Source of the DNA: Gnetum montanum
Lineage: Eukaryota; Streptophyta; Gnetopsida; Gnetales; Gnetaceae
Length of the DNA stretch: 64,000 nt
Direction: 5' to 3'
Assembly: GCA_015680685.1 (NCBI GenBank)
Contig: MNCI01023302.1
Location: forward strand, 1 to 64,000
The translations under genes were made by a program, and so were the position numbers. This document shows positions 47,204 to 58,679 of this stretch, piece after piece. Each line of letters begins with the position of its first letter. Position 1 is the stretch's first letter. Under the pieces are notes generated by a model that saw only the letters and a list, made by a program, of their open reading frames with translations, ran no database searches and was not told where the DNA came from.

Positions 47204-47335
47204 CTTTGTTTGTTGAAGTGCATACTATCTAGAATTAGTGAACATTATTAATATTTTTGGATGAACCCAAGGTCAACATCACTCTCACACAACATATAAT
47301 TACAAAAGCACACTAATGTTTTACTTGTTTGCAAA

Positions 47336-49660
47336 ATGTCTTCTTCTTCTCGTAGTTATGAAGATGTCAAATTGTTGGTCCCACAATAGTGTAAACTAGT
47401 ATATACTCATCCAAATGAGTATGTACCTAACTTCATCTTCATCCTACTCTAGGATGAGCAATTTCAATTGCATGATATGGAGGGCAACATTGTAATGCCT
47501 CTCGATCAATTTGTGCCTGTGATGCTGCTTCAAAAACTTAAGAAGTTAGGCATTCATGATCTTTAAGAGGAGTATGTTGTGCAGGATTATGACTTTCAGG
47601 ACTACCATCTCACTAGCACACAATGTAGGAGAGATTGACATCAAGAGAAGCATCATGAGTCTATGAAAGGAAAACAATTCACCAAACCTTGTTCCTACTA
47701 AACCAAGACAATAATGAGGGTCCTTTATCTAAAGGCTATTAACATGAAAATTTTTCACCCTTAGTTCCTAATGATGGGGGTGTGAACATGAATCTACGTT
47801 CTACTATCAACATTCCGAGTTCAGGAAAAGATGGCAATCAAGGTAGGGGCTCAAACAAGCATCAAGATACTAAGAAATCTGATGAGCGTGGCCATGACAA
47901 CTAAAGGGAAGTTGGTAGATATCATGGTGGTGGCAGTCCTCCTCCCTCTTCTCCCTCTTCATCTGCATCCTCTTATTCCTCTTCTTTTGATTCTAAAAGA
48001 CATTACAGAAGAAACAATCATGATGGAGGTGTGCAAAAGAACAATAATAATGACCACCATACCCATAATAATTAAAGAGGTAATAGAGGACATCATCAGT
48101 GACAATGAAATAATGATGATGATGAGCCTTTGTTAGCAACTTGAAGCATGCTTAACATTGTAGAGGTAGTTAAGATTCCAACTAGACATGTGAAAGATAG
48201 TCAGATCAAGTGCTTAGACATGAACAATATTCCAAGATTTGAGGGGGGATATAACTCTGACCTATAGACACATCTACAAGCTTTTCACGATGCTTGTGCC
48301 TTGTAGAACATTGAAAATGATTAGTAGAAACTCAAACTCTTCCCCAGGATACTTATTAAAGAGGCTAAAAGCTAGTACCAATCCTTAGAGCTAAAATCCA
48401 TTCATAGATGGAGAGTAATGCATGAACTATTTAATGATAAATTCTAGACATACTCCGAAGTGTCTAATTTGAGAAGGAAAATCCAAGGCTAGAAACAAGG
48501 AACACATGAAACCTTGGATGTCACCATGGGAAGATATTATTCTCTCTTACACCAATGCCCTAGCCATGATTATTCTTAGAGGGAACATCTCCACCACATC
48601 ATAGATGAGCTCAAAGCATAAACTAGAAGAAATCTTAAGGTTTATGCCCAAGGGAGACTATATGAATTAAGAGGACATTAGATAAAACTGCTAATAAAGT
48701 AGGTAGCAAAAGAAGAAGGTGAGTTGCAAAAAAGGGAAAGTGTAGAGGAATATAATGGGGATCCTTCCATTAGGAAAATGGTGGTCCAATATTATGACAG
48801 GGAGGAAACACCACTCGACGAAGTGATGAACAGGAAAACCTTGCCTATTCAAAAATATATTTTTGACATTTCAACAAAGGTTGATAAATTATGGAACTCT
48901 TTAGATGAAAAGTTCCAAACTTCTATGAAGGTTGTTAAAGCATCCAAAGAGTAGAATAGTGATTGTGATTGCAAGAGGTGGAAAGAAGTTGAACGTGCCT
49001 ACCAAAGAGGTAAGGGAAAAGTTGTTGTAGTAGAACAAGCTGTGGAGATAGACGGCGATGATGATACTAGTTGTGAAATTTTTCAATATGAACATCCAAA
49101 GGGATGTTGCCCTATGATGTCACACATATAAGAGTCTGGGATGTACACGTTGAATCCTCAACTAGCATGTAGGCAAGCACCTAGATTATTGCCTTATCCT
49201 CAAGGCAATCCAAGGTAGTTCTACTAGCAACAATAGGCTTACTGTCCAAGTGGAGCTCCATCACAACCATATGAACAATACCAACAGTGGCACCAATCAT
49301 AGTCATGGGAAATGCCACCATCAAGATAGTAGTACCCTTATAGGCAATTAGATCCATATGAGTACTATGTTTAGCAGTGTGTTTTTCCATGAAGATCTAC
49401 AAGCCATGCCTCATTCCAGTATCACTATTACCCTCTAGAGTACCATCAAACTCATTCACCATTGACTCGAGGGAAGCACCCATATACATACCATCCTTTG
49501 CATTAATTTGCACACATCCCTTTGTCCTTAACCCAATTACCTCCTGCTCCGTCCATGCAAGGTGAAATTCCCTCATAGCTGTAGCAACAAAATGCTACGA
49601 GGGTCGTGAATTTACAACTGACCTTCCAATTAAGTGGGTCAAATAATCGATCTAGAAAAT
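47336..49660 (+). pseudogene. gag: gag of R9
   Basis: The ATG at 47336 gives Met-Ser-Ser-Ser. The N-terminal arm has DMEGNIVMPLDQFVPVML and EEYVVQDYDFQDYH. The Ser/His/Arg linker (about 47830-48130) is followed by the capsid core (48150-48720) with SQIKCLDMNNIPRFEGGY and HHIIDELKA, then an open acidic stretch (48724-48954). The zinc knuckle (C-x-I/F...DHP/EHPKGCC type, about 49075-49105) has its second Cys position changed. The Gln/Pro tail runs to about 49660. At least eight stops lie where R4 has Gln or Trp codons, for example TAG TAG for Trp-Gln at about 48320. Particle-forming protein, inactive as written. Confidence 0.75.
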
Positions 49661-49789
49661 AACCATTTTCTTGACCCAATAGTCCTCCAAAACCCTCACA
49701 ACCTAATGCAGCTAATTACCCTATATCTCTAGCATCCTCATTCTTTACATCAAACATATTTGAGTGTCCTTCAAACCAAATGCCACCTC

Positions 49790-50780
49790 ATATCTGTACC
49801 ATGATGTTGACTCATGTTATTTATGATTAGATTAAGTTTGGTAACCTTTCCATGAATTGATCTAACCTAGGAATTCCTCTTATTTACTTATAGATCACTA
49901 GATATGAGTCATGCAAGGCTTTTCTTAATTCTGGTTCTGGTGTTAATCTCATCTCCTATGACATGTACAAGGCCTAAAACCTACGACCTCTTAATAAGAT
50001 CAACATCCATTTGGAATTGGTAGACTAATCAATCACTAACCCTTTGGGGTTAGTGGAGGACATTGTGACCAAAGTTAGTGGGTGGTCTTATCTTGCCGAT
50101 TTTTTGGTGATCAAGGTTGAGAACTACAAAGGTGACTTCCCCATCATTATGGGAAGGGCATGGTTAGCATGGTTGATGTGTGAATGGGCATAAGGGACCT
50201 CTCCTTGGAAATCTTCAAGGAAAATGAATTTGGAAGGCTAAAAATAAGCGTGTTTCATGCATCGCATGCAACAATAATGAGTGCAATTGAATGAAGAAAA
50301 TCTAGTCCATCAAAAGTACATACATTAAAGCATGAAATCAGTGTTTACAAGACACAAAAATCCAAAGGTTCCTGTATGCAAAAACCATAAAATAGGAGGG
50401 CACCCAGCAATTGATAGCTAACTCAAATAGCAGCAAACTATGCATGGAACCAACTCAAAGCCTGACATGTGCCTATGTCGAAGGCATGGATGAACTTGAG
50501 CAAGTTCACCACCAACTCTTTGATGATGATACCTATTGGGAAGAGTTGGAAACCCCTAATAATTTTAAGCAGGAGGCCTTAGGGTTAAAAACTTTACTAG
50601 CTAGCATGGAGTATGCATTTTAAAACAATGGAAAGCCAATTATCATTAATGCAAACCTTGCTCTTGAACAAATAGGTAAGCTATTGTAGGTAGTTAACAA
50701 ATGGCCAACAAATTTTTCTTGGTCATATTCTGAGCTGAATAGAATTGATCCAAGGATATGCTAGCATTGCATTTACACTA
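49790..50780 (+). pseudogene. pro: Protease and protease-RT linker of R9
   Basis: AFLNSGSGVNLISYDMYKA (about 49918-49975) again has Asn in place of the catalytic Asp. ADFLVIKVENYKGDFPIIMG (50098-50155) is the second signature. The following linker has an open stretch 50411-50623 (YVEGMDELEQVHHQLFDDD, LGLKTLLASMEYAF) that leads to RT. Stops are few but present. Confidence 0.75.
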
Positions 50781-51540
50781 ACTTATCCATGAAGCTAAGA
50801 AGACAACCATAAAGGTGGTTGAACCCCAAGTTGAAGCAGATCATTAAAGAGGAAATAGAAAAACTCCTTAAGGTGAGGTTCATCTATCCCATCGTGGATA
50901 GTGAGTGGGTTAGTCAACTCATAATTGTGCTAAAGAAATGTGGTAAGTGGTGGGTCTACATCGACTTTAGGTTGCTGAATACAGCAACATTTAAAGATCA
51001 TTTTCCATTGCCATTTGTGGACCAAGTATTGGACATTATCTTCAAGCATTGTTGTTATAGCTTCTTCGATGGTTATAGTGGCTATAAACAAATTCAAATC
51101 ACACTAGAAGATAGGCCAAGACAACATTCATGAGTTCTTGGGGGACTTTTGCATATTGTAAAATGCCATTTGATCTATGTAATTCCCCTACAACATTCCA
51201 ATGCCTAGTCCTTAGTATTTTTCAACAGCAAATCGGTAACGAAGTAGAAGACTTTATGGATGACTTCTCTACCTATGGGGATACATTTGGAAAAGCCCTA
51301 GACCACCTTGAGTAGGTTCTAAAAAGATGTGTTGAAATAAGCCTTAGGCTCAACTAGCAGAAAAAACATCTAATGGTATATGAAGGCATAGTATTAGGGC
51401 ACTAAATTTCACAAGAACAGATTGAGATAGACCCAGAAAAGATAAGGGTCATCCAAGGAATCACATGCCAACCAGAGATAGTTAAAGACATCTGATCATT
51501 CCTTGGACATACTGACTACTATTGATGATTCATAGATAAT
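50781..51540 (+). pseudogene. rt: Reverse transcriptase of R9
   Basis: RT copies the element RNA into DNA. An open stretch at 50819-51133 has IEKLLKVRFIYPIVDSEWVS, GKWWVYIDFRLLN, DHFPLPFVDQVLD and FFDGYSGYKQI; the catalytic Asp of FFDGYSGY is intact. After a frameshift at about 51125 the palm continues (51130-51315) with GTFAYCKMPFDLCNSPTTFQ and the active-site FMDDFSTYG, the usual Athila form of YxDD. Then comes the GIVLGH.IS thumb-like motif and IDPEKIRVI. This gives a clear Ty3/gypsy assignment. There is one frameshift and several stops. Confidence 0.88.
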
Positions 51541-52100
51541 TTCTCTAAGATTTCAAATCCATTGGTCAAGCTTACAAAGAAAGATATTCAATTCATCTAG
51601 ACTGAGTGCGAACATGCATTCCAATAGTTACAGAACAAACTCATAGAAACTCCAATTCTACAAGCACTTGACTAGTCTAGACCATTCCACATAATGATGG
51701 ACACATCTAATTATGCCTTGGGAGTCATGCTTACATAGTTGGATAATACAAAACATCCATATTACATCCACTGTGTGAGTTGAAGCATTATGGATGCATA
51801 GTTGAATTACACCACACTGGAGAAAGAACTAATGGTAGTGGTGTATGCTCTTGAAAAGTTCAGGTACTATGTGCTTAGCTATCAGGTATTTGTGCACATA
51901 GACCATAGTGTCATTCACTTCCTAATGAACAAGCTGATGGTGAGCCCCCATATCATATGGTGGCTCGTGATCTTGCAAGAACTCGATCTCATAATAGTAT
52001 ATTGAAAAGAGACTGAGAATGTGGTTTTCAGCCACCTCTCTTAGTTAATATGGGATAATAAAGAGGAGGAGAGTCCACTCTCTGATCAATTTTTAGATGA
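51541..52100 (+). pseudogene. rh: RNase H of R9
   Basis: RNase H removes the RNA strand after copying. FHIMMDTSNYALGVML (about 51690-51735) is the 'DAS..A.GAVL' strand with its Asp. Then come LNYTTLEKELMVVVYALEKF with the catalytic Glu, YYVLSYQVFVHIDHSVIHFL with the 'TDH' equivalent, and the 'R..RW.L.LQEFD' line as IIWWLVILQELDLIIVY. The open part is 51802-52005. A few Gln-to-stop changes are present. Confidence 0.85.
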
Positions 52101-53453
52101 ATTTTTTTTACATGAGTAATAAATGAACAAATTCCTACAAAAAAATGGTATGATGGCATCCTTACTTACCTTCTTACTCGGGAGATGCCACAAGGTCTAG
52201 ACTTTAATAAGAAATGATAATTTCCTCATTGGATAAAGTACTTCATGGAAATTAATGGATACGTTTACAAGGTATGCACCAATGGCCTGGTTCATTAGTA
52301 TGCCCTTGATGCATATCAACTACATGTTCTCCAAGATGTTCACAAAGGCCCTTGTGGAGGCCACTATGTTGTGAGACACATAGCCATAAAAATCCTAATG
52401 GTAGGATACTATTGGCCAACATTATTCAAGGATGCCCGCCAGTTTGTCTGATCTTGTGAATGTTGTCAACAAGATGATGGCATGAATGCTCAAATGAAAG
52501 GTTCTCAACAGTGAATTTAACCATTGGAGCCCTTTGATATATGGGGCATTGACTTCATGAATCCCATCACACCCATGTCTAATGGAAAAGGATATATCAT
52601 TGTAGTAGTCGACTACTGCATCAAATGGTTAGAAGTAGCAACTATCACTAATTGTACATCATCCACTGCTACAAGATTTGCAAAAAAAATATTGTAAATA
52701 GGTTTTGGGTGCCATGTGCACTAATTTTTGACAATGGAACTCATTTTACAAGTGCCACCTTTTAAAAACTGATGTACTTCTTGGGGGTTGAACATAAATT
52801 AACAACATCCTATCACCCCCAAACCAATGGTCAAGTAGAGGTAACTAATAGGAATATCACAAGGATCCTAACAAGAACCATAAGCAAATATAGGAGAGAC
52901 TCAAGCAAAAATCTCAATGATGTCCTTTGGGCCTACTGCTCAACATGGAAACTCCCTATTGCCTACTCTTCCTATGAGGTGGTATACGAAAAATTTCCAA
53001 TGCTCCCAATTCAATCTGAGCTTCGTACACTCTCAACAACTTGTGAACTAAATCTTGATCTAAGTGTAGCACAAAAAGAAATATTTATCAACCTTAACAT
53101 GCTAGAAGAAAATCACTTATTGGCCTTATCTTCGAATGAAGTACACAAGGCATTCAATAAGTAACGACATGACCTTAGAATACAGAAAGTAAAATTTCAA
53201 CCCAGAGATAATTTTCTCTATTGGAACCCCACACACATACTTGAGAAAACTAAATTCCAAAAATTGTGGGAGGGGCCTTACATAATTTCTAAAACCTTTC
53301 CTTTTGGGTCCATACCCATATAGAAATCTAAGAGCCCAAATAAAAAGCAATTGGTCAACATCCAACAAGTAAAGCTTTTCCATGAGCCTAAGCAAGCCAG
53401 TATAATAAATGGATGGACAACCACACTTAATTTTTTGGATCTACTCCTTCCAA
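52101..53453 (+). pseudogene. int: Integrase of R9
   Basis: The zinc-binding region has VHKGPCGGHYVVRHIAIKIL, YYWPTLF and SCECCQQD (HHCC, about 52325-52475). The catalytic core has the first Asp in GIDFMNPITPM (52545), the second in FDNGTHF (52728) and the Glu in NGQVEVTNRNI (52820-52855). The open stretch 52772-53164 runs through LWAYCSTWKLPIAYSSYEVV and LPIQSELRTL to LVAL-type C-terminal helices. The remaining C-terminal domain (LYWNP, FQKLWEGPYIISKTFPFG) ends at 53457, just before the purine motif. There is no chromodomain, as usual for Athila. Stops and one shift break it. Confidence 0.86.
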
Positions 53454-53470
53454 CTTAGTCATGGGGGAGA
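53454..53470 (+). promoter_or_regulatory. Internal purine motif at pol end, R9
   Basis: CTTAGTCATGGGGGAGATGG overlaps the pol stop codon. It is nearly identical to the polypurine tract 5.2 kb downstream and recurs at the same place in R4, R6 and R8. Confidence 0.7.
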
Positions 53471-55028
53471 TGGCCATCTACACTAATCATCCATATGACT
53501 TCTTAATTTTTCTATTTTTTGTTTTACAAATTTTTATCTTTGTAATCTGTTTCTTTTACACTTTTTTAATTTCAAAATTTTTTCTATTTTACACCATTTT
53601 TTATTTTACACCATCATTAGTACATTTAAATATTTCTCAAATATTTTAAATTTTTTTATATATTTCACTTTTCTTTTCTTAAGTGTGATTTTCAAAGTTT
53701 TGCTAATAAACAAGCCTTGTGCCAGTAGGACATAGTGATGTTGTAGCTATTACTAATGGTGGTTTGTGCTTTATGTTTTATTTCCTAATGCTTGGTTTCT
53801 ATTTTTAAATTTTTGTGTTGATGGCTAAGTCATGGTTTCTTTTTCATGGAATAGGTGGTGAGTCCACGACATTCACTCATTCACAAACTCTATAGTTTTT
53901 CTTATTTTGGAAGTTTGAGGTCCCTTTCATTAAATAAACTCTTAATAAATTGGTGACCTTGGTAGTTTCTGGAATTGGGAAGGATACAAAGGTTTGTACG
54001 AGGTGTGACTTCAAGGAGACTCAATACTCTTTTTACTCTTCTACTTGGGTGCTTGAGTGTTTTCATAGACTTCTTACCATTCCATGTCATTCAATAACAG
54101 GAAGTCAAATAAAGTATTTACATGGTGTGATTCCCATTCAAAAAGAAAAAAGAAAGAGAAAGATAAAAAATAAAATAAACAAAGAAAAAAATTTAAAAAA
54201 TAAAAACATGATGGGAATTCAAAGCACATCCCTTAGACAAATAAATGGGATACAAGCACTAGTTATGAGATTAGAAAGACATGTACTAGTGCTTGAAGGC
54301 CTCCTCTAACTTAGGCACTCTCTCACTTCCTACTTCTCTTTTCTTCTTTTTATGGAATGATGGTTGTTTTATGAAAGCACTCTTGTGTCTTGAGGGGGTG
54401 GATCGGTCTTGGAGTGGCAATGCAAAGTCATTGAAAAAGGTTGATTTTGGTTTGAACTAAGAATGGGTCTTCTTATGTCATTTTAAACAAAAATTCCATA
54501 AGGGACTTCTTATGACCTCAATTTGGAATTCCATTCCACCTTCTTCATCATCCATATATGTTATCTATAACTTGACTCATTGTCAATGTCCATGTTCTTG
54601 ATTCCATGTCTTGGTCTGATGTACTTGAATTCTTAGGTAGAATCTTTTAAGTGTTGGTCCTTAACTTCCATTGACCATTAATCACTTATGGAGTCCACGA
54701 ACTCCTTAGGTTGAGGTTATGCAAGGGAAAATAAGGCATGTGACTTCTATGGGAAGGATCCACTTGCATATCTCTTAGTTTTGTTCATTAACCACCTTAT
54801 CCTTAGGCATTCTTGCAGAAAAAATCTTTCGTACACCCATCTTCTACATCAGACCATGTGGTCCTTTACCTATTTTTGTTTAATAAATATTTTCTCTATC
54901 AAAATTTTCAATTTTTAAGCTTTCAAAGAGCCTCTTCAATGATTTTATCATATTCTTGGCTTTTTTGGGATTCCATAGACCCCAAATTCATTGAAAAATT
55001 AATTATATTTTTCGAGATATTCAAATTT
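53471..55028 (+). other. Untranslated region between pol and ORF3, R9
   Basis: It starts with a T-rich stretch of repeated TTTTTGTTTTACA-like words (53500-53620). Blocks shared with R4, R5, R6 and R8 follow: GAGTCCACGACATTCACTCA (53870), GTGTGACTTCAAGGAGACTC (54003), TGGGAATTCAAAGCACATCC (54211), and a GTTATGCAAGGG...GGAAGGATCCACTT block (54717-54772). No reading frame is kept between copies. Confidence 0.65.
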
Positions 55029-55140
55029 GAAATTCTTGCCTATGGGCCCTATATATGGGGCCCTGTCAATGAAGTAGAGCTATATACAAGGCCCTATATA
55101 TGGGGTCCTGTTGACGTAAGGAAAAAATACTCTAAATAGG
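55029..55140 (+). promoter_or_regulatory. Internal promoter-like block upstream of ORF3, R9
   Basis: Two copies of GGCCCTATATATGGGG(C/T)CCTGT, each a near-palindrome, with CAATGA/TTGACG words, are followed by GGAAAAAATACTCTAAATAGG (TATA-like at 55130), 446 bp before the ORF3 ATG. The equivalent block in R5 has a perfect CTATAAATAG at this place. Confidence 0.5.
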
Positions 55141-55281
55141 AATGACCTAACTTAGAAAATTTTACATTTTCTCACAAATACCAAAGGAGTTCTTCAATTT
55201 TTTAGAGTCTAGAACCTTCTAGATCCCATAGCTTCCTAATTGTTTATCCAAATCACTTTGTTCTTTGACCTTGTAGCTATT

Positions 55282-55289
55282 GGAGGTAA
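55282..55289 (+). promoter_or_regulatory. Possible splice donor before ORF3, R9
   Basis: GGAG|GTAAGC is a near-consensus plant 5' splice site. It lies about 150 bp after the TATA-like box and 290 bp before the ACCATAG|ATGG junction. The aligned position in R5 is altered. Confidence 0.3.
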
Positions 55290-55575
55290 GCTCTTTGTCA
55301 TGGGGGCCACAAATGTAACATTTTTGATAGAAATTTTTTTGCCATTTTTCTAACTCCCATAAAGGCTTAACTAAGAAATCAACTGTTAAACACTAAATTA
55401 CAAGAGTTTAACCTTTCCAACAAGTTTTGATGACATTTATAACAAATAATTAATAAAATAATCAATTTTTCATGGTCCAACCTTAGCCAAAGTGTGATTA
55501 ACTAATGAGAGAAGGTATTCAAAAATTTAAAGTTACACATTACATCTACTAATCCATGGATGTGTTGTGACCATA

Positions 55576-58442
55576 GATGGCACTAAAAGGGAAGCACACA
55601 TAGGAAGTAGGACCATCTCAACCAAGGGAGAAATGGCCTAGAATAGGAAGGGGCCAATAATAGGCCCAAGAAGAACTACTCACAATCCATGCCATAGGTC
55701 ATCCTAGGGAATAGGTAGAAGTGGAATCTATTAGACAAATTCCAAAACTAGCAACAACAACAAAACACTCTCATCGGGATGATGTGCTAGCACCACAAGC
55801 AAATCTAGAGGTAACCTTGACAGAGGCTTTCCTAAATTAGATCAAATCATAGGAGGTCCAAAAATCAATGCTCTAAGAGTTGAACTTTTATCCATTCCTA
55901 GAGCAAGCACCAAAAGAAGTGCAGGACTAGTTAAAGACCTCTCCCATGTGGCCAATCATCACATCCACTGGGGAGTGGTATATGGAAGAGACCTTCCTAT
56001 TTTGGAACAATAGGCAGCCCAAATCAACAATGAAAATTAAGGATATCTTAGTGTCCTACTCGGTGCAAGCCATTGTTGTAGTGCTTGGGTTACCTGAAAT
56101 AGGGGCAAGTCTTGCTAAGATCTCAATGTAGGTAGATCCCAACATTAAGAAAGAATGGCTTCAATGATGCTATGGTGTGGACTTTAAGGAGTTTTACATG
56201 CTCACATTGGTAGAGAGGATTCATTACAAGATTTCAAGATTCTACCTCAATCCCATGATGAGGTCAAGCAAAATCACCACCTTCTCTATTTGAGCATATG
56301 TTGCTCTGAGTAAGATATTTTCCATCAACCTTGCATAATTGATTAATCTAGAGATGGAGACATAGTTCAAAGAAAATGAACATGGAAGGAAGGCACTCCC
56401 ATTCCCATGCCTCATCAGGAAACTCTATCAAAGGGGAGGAATAGCCCACTACACCAATGACATTGTCACACAAGTTCTGCTTGCCAACTGGGCAAAAATG
56501 ATGAAAGATAAAATGTTTGCAATGATTATCAATGAAAAAGAGCAACAACCACCACATTCACCCACCACTCAAATAACTATGTCAAACATTGCTGCAATTG
56601 CCCAACAATTGCATGAATATAGAGAATGGCCCTTGAGTAAACAAGATCAATAAGTAAGCACAAGTGACGAGGATTCATTCAGGTATAGACCAGGAATGAG
56701 TCACCTAAATAAGGTGGCCTAAATAATCAATTTGATGGGTAGAGGTGGATCTATCATTTTAGCCCAAAGAACACAATTGTCCATGAGGTTGAATTTGAGC
56801 ACCAAAGAGGTCACAGTATCTCTTGTCAAACAATAGCAACTCCTAAAAATCTCTAGGAACATCATGATCTTCTTGGTGTGCTTGGAGGAGGATGAAGGGG
56901 CAACTATATTGATGATGCAGCATCAAGGGCAAAATATTGTAGTAGAAGTAATCATTGACTATATTTCTGAACCTCTTAACATACCTATGGCATCTACACC
57001 GAACATCACTACACTTAAAGATGTGCAGATGTTTGCAAGGACCACAAGTGATAGAATAAACATAGTGCAACATGAAGAATTACTGGACTAACTGGTGGGA
57101 ATTGGGCAACCACTTCTAGATGTCTTTGACCTTCCAGACAACATTTCTGCAACCCAGTCAAAGTTGCTAGAGGCAAGGGGCAAGAACATCATATTGAAGG
57201 GCCAACTTGAAATAGCCAAGGAGTGGAATGAATGCTTGGCTATGGAAGTTGCTGAATTAAGAGCCTAGATTGCTAACCCTACATTCCTTAACCTGACATT
57301 GACAAGAGATGAAGCTATGTAGCAACTTCACACTAAACTAAAAGGGTTTGAGGGTGTAATGGAGATAGCACTATTCTACAGATCCTTGGTAGAGGCCACA
57401 TAGCATAAGATTCAGAAGGCCTTGGATCAAACTCATCAGGAGAATGTCCAAATGACCGTAGAGAATCATTGCCTATGAAATGTTGATGTGCACAAGAAAT
57501 AATTAATTGATTTCATCCATTAATAGTAAGAGTGAATGACCAGAGTAAAATACAGAACTACATAAATTAGTAGTAGAAAACAAAAACCTCTCCATGGAGG
57601 AGGTTTGTGCTCTTCGTAAAAAAACTACAATCAGAGTAGCTGCCAGGAAATTAGATGCTCTCGAATTTGAGAGAGTTAAGGATCATTACAAAGAGCACGT
57701 TGGTCTACAAAAGAAGGTAAATGAAAAGAAAATTTAGTTGATGAAAGTAAAAGCAAATGAAGCCTACTAGCAACTTTAGCAAGGTAGAGAAGTTTGGCAA
57801 TCCATTGTTGATGGCATAGATGCCTACACCAAGGTAGAACTTTGCATAAATAAGTTTCAAATAGAAGGGATGATAGAATATATAGAGCTCTTCAATCTTC
57901 ATTATGCAAATCTAGCCATGTTAACTACTGGATGGTTGTAATCAGAGCTCGAGAAATAGGTGGCCAAATTGTACTTTTTGTACGAGGCTGAGTTCAAGCA
58001 TCACAAAGACACCAAGTAAAAGCTTGTGGTGGCAAACACTAAACTCAAAGTTCTCAAGGAACAATTCACTATTCAATGATCAACCACCAAAAACTTGGCC
58101 AAGAGTATGAATGACTACTAGGAGCTGCAAAACACAATCAAGACGTTCAACATCAAACACAAATAGTTCACTATTTGGTTTGTCAACATGAAGAAGATGT
58201 TCCCAATAATGCCCTATCCATTGGATATCCCCACTCTAGCCCACATTGGTAATGTTGCATGGATTTTGAATAAACCTCAAAGAAAGGAGGAGAAGATGAA
58301 GGCATTACTTCATCCCTTTCACCTTCTACTAGAGGTTGCAGTCGTAGTAGGATAGCCATGGCTACCTTAGCTATTGCACATGCCTGAAGCCGGCAAAGGC
58401 CCTTCAGAAACTCATGAGCTTCCATCGCTTGGGATTGTCTAA
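55576..58442 (+). pseudogene. ORF3 of R9 (Transposase_32-like, coiled coil)
   Basis: The ATG follows ACCATAG and gives Met-Ala-Leu-Lys; the stop TAA at 58440 follows LPSLGIV. Readable blocks in order: MWPIITSTGEWYMEETFLFW (55946); AIVVVLGLPEIGASLAK; FPCLIRKLYQRGGIAHYTND (56400-56460); a hinge with YRPGMSHLNKVA (56690); HEELLDQLVGIGQPLLDVFD (57070-57130); then a long charged, heptad-like region to about 58120; and finally MFPIMPYPLDIPTLAHIGNV and KEEKMKALL (58195-58300). R5 and R6 share all of these. The N-terminal part resembles the 'putative plant transposon protein' family. The protein may be nucleic-acid- or particle-associated; that is a guess. No membrane segment is seen. Multiple stops, mostly at former Gln codons. 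Confidence 0.72.
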
Positions 58443-58663
58443 TCTTCATCACTATCTTCATGCCATCAAAGGATGTGCTATCCAATATTTTGTAGGCATG
58501 TCATGGTGTTCAATTTTGTGTCATGAACACCACAATTTTTTGTAATTTGTTAATTTGTACACTTGGACACTCAAGTTTTGTATAGTTAGTTTGTTTTATT
58601 AAGAGATAGTTAATAATCCCATACCTTCCCAATTTTGTAAGGAAACTCAAGGACAAGTTTTCA

Positions 58664-58679
58664 TTTAGTTATGGGGGTA
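58664..58679 (+). promoter_or_regulatory. Polypurine tract of R9
   Basis: TTTAGTTATGGGGGTA abuts the 3' LTR. It is preceded by the shared 3' untranslated words AATAATCCCATACCTTCCCA and CTCAAGGACAAGTTTTCA. Confidence 0.8.
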
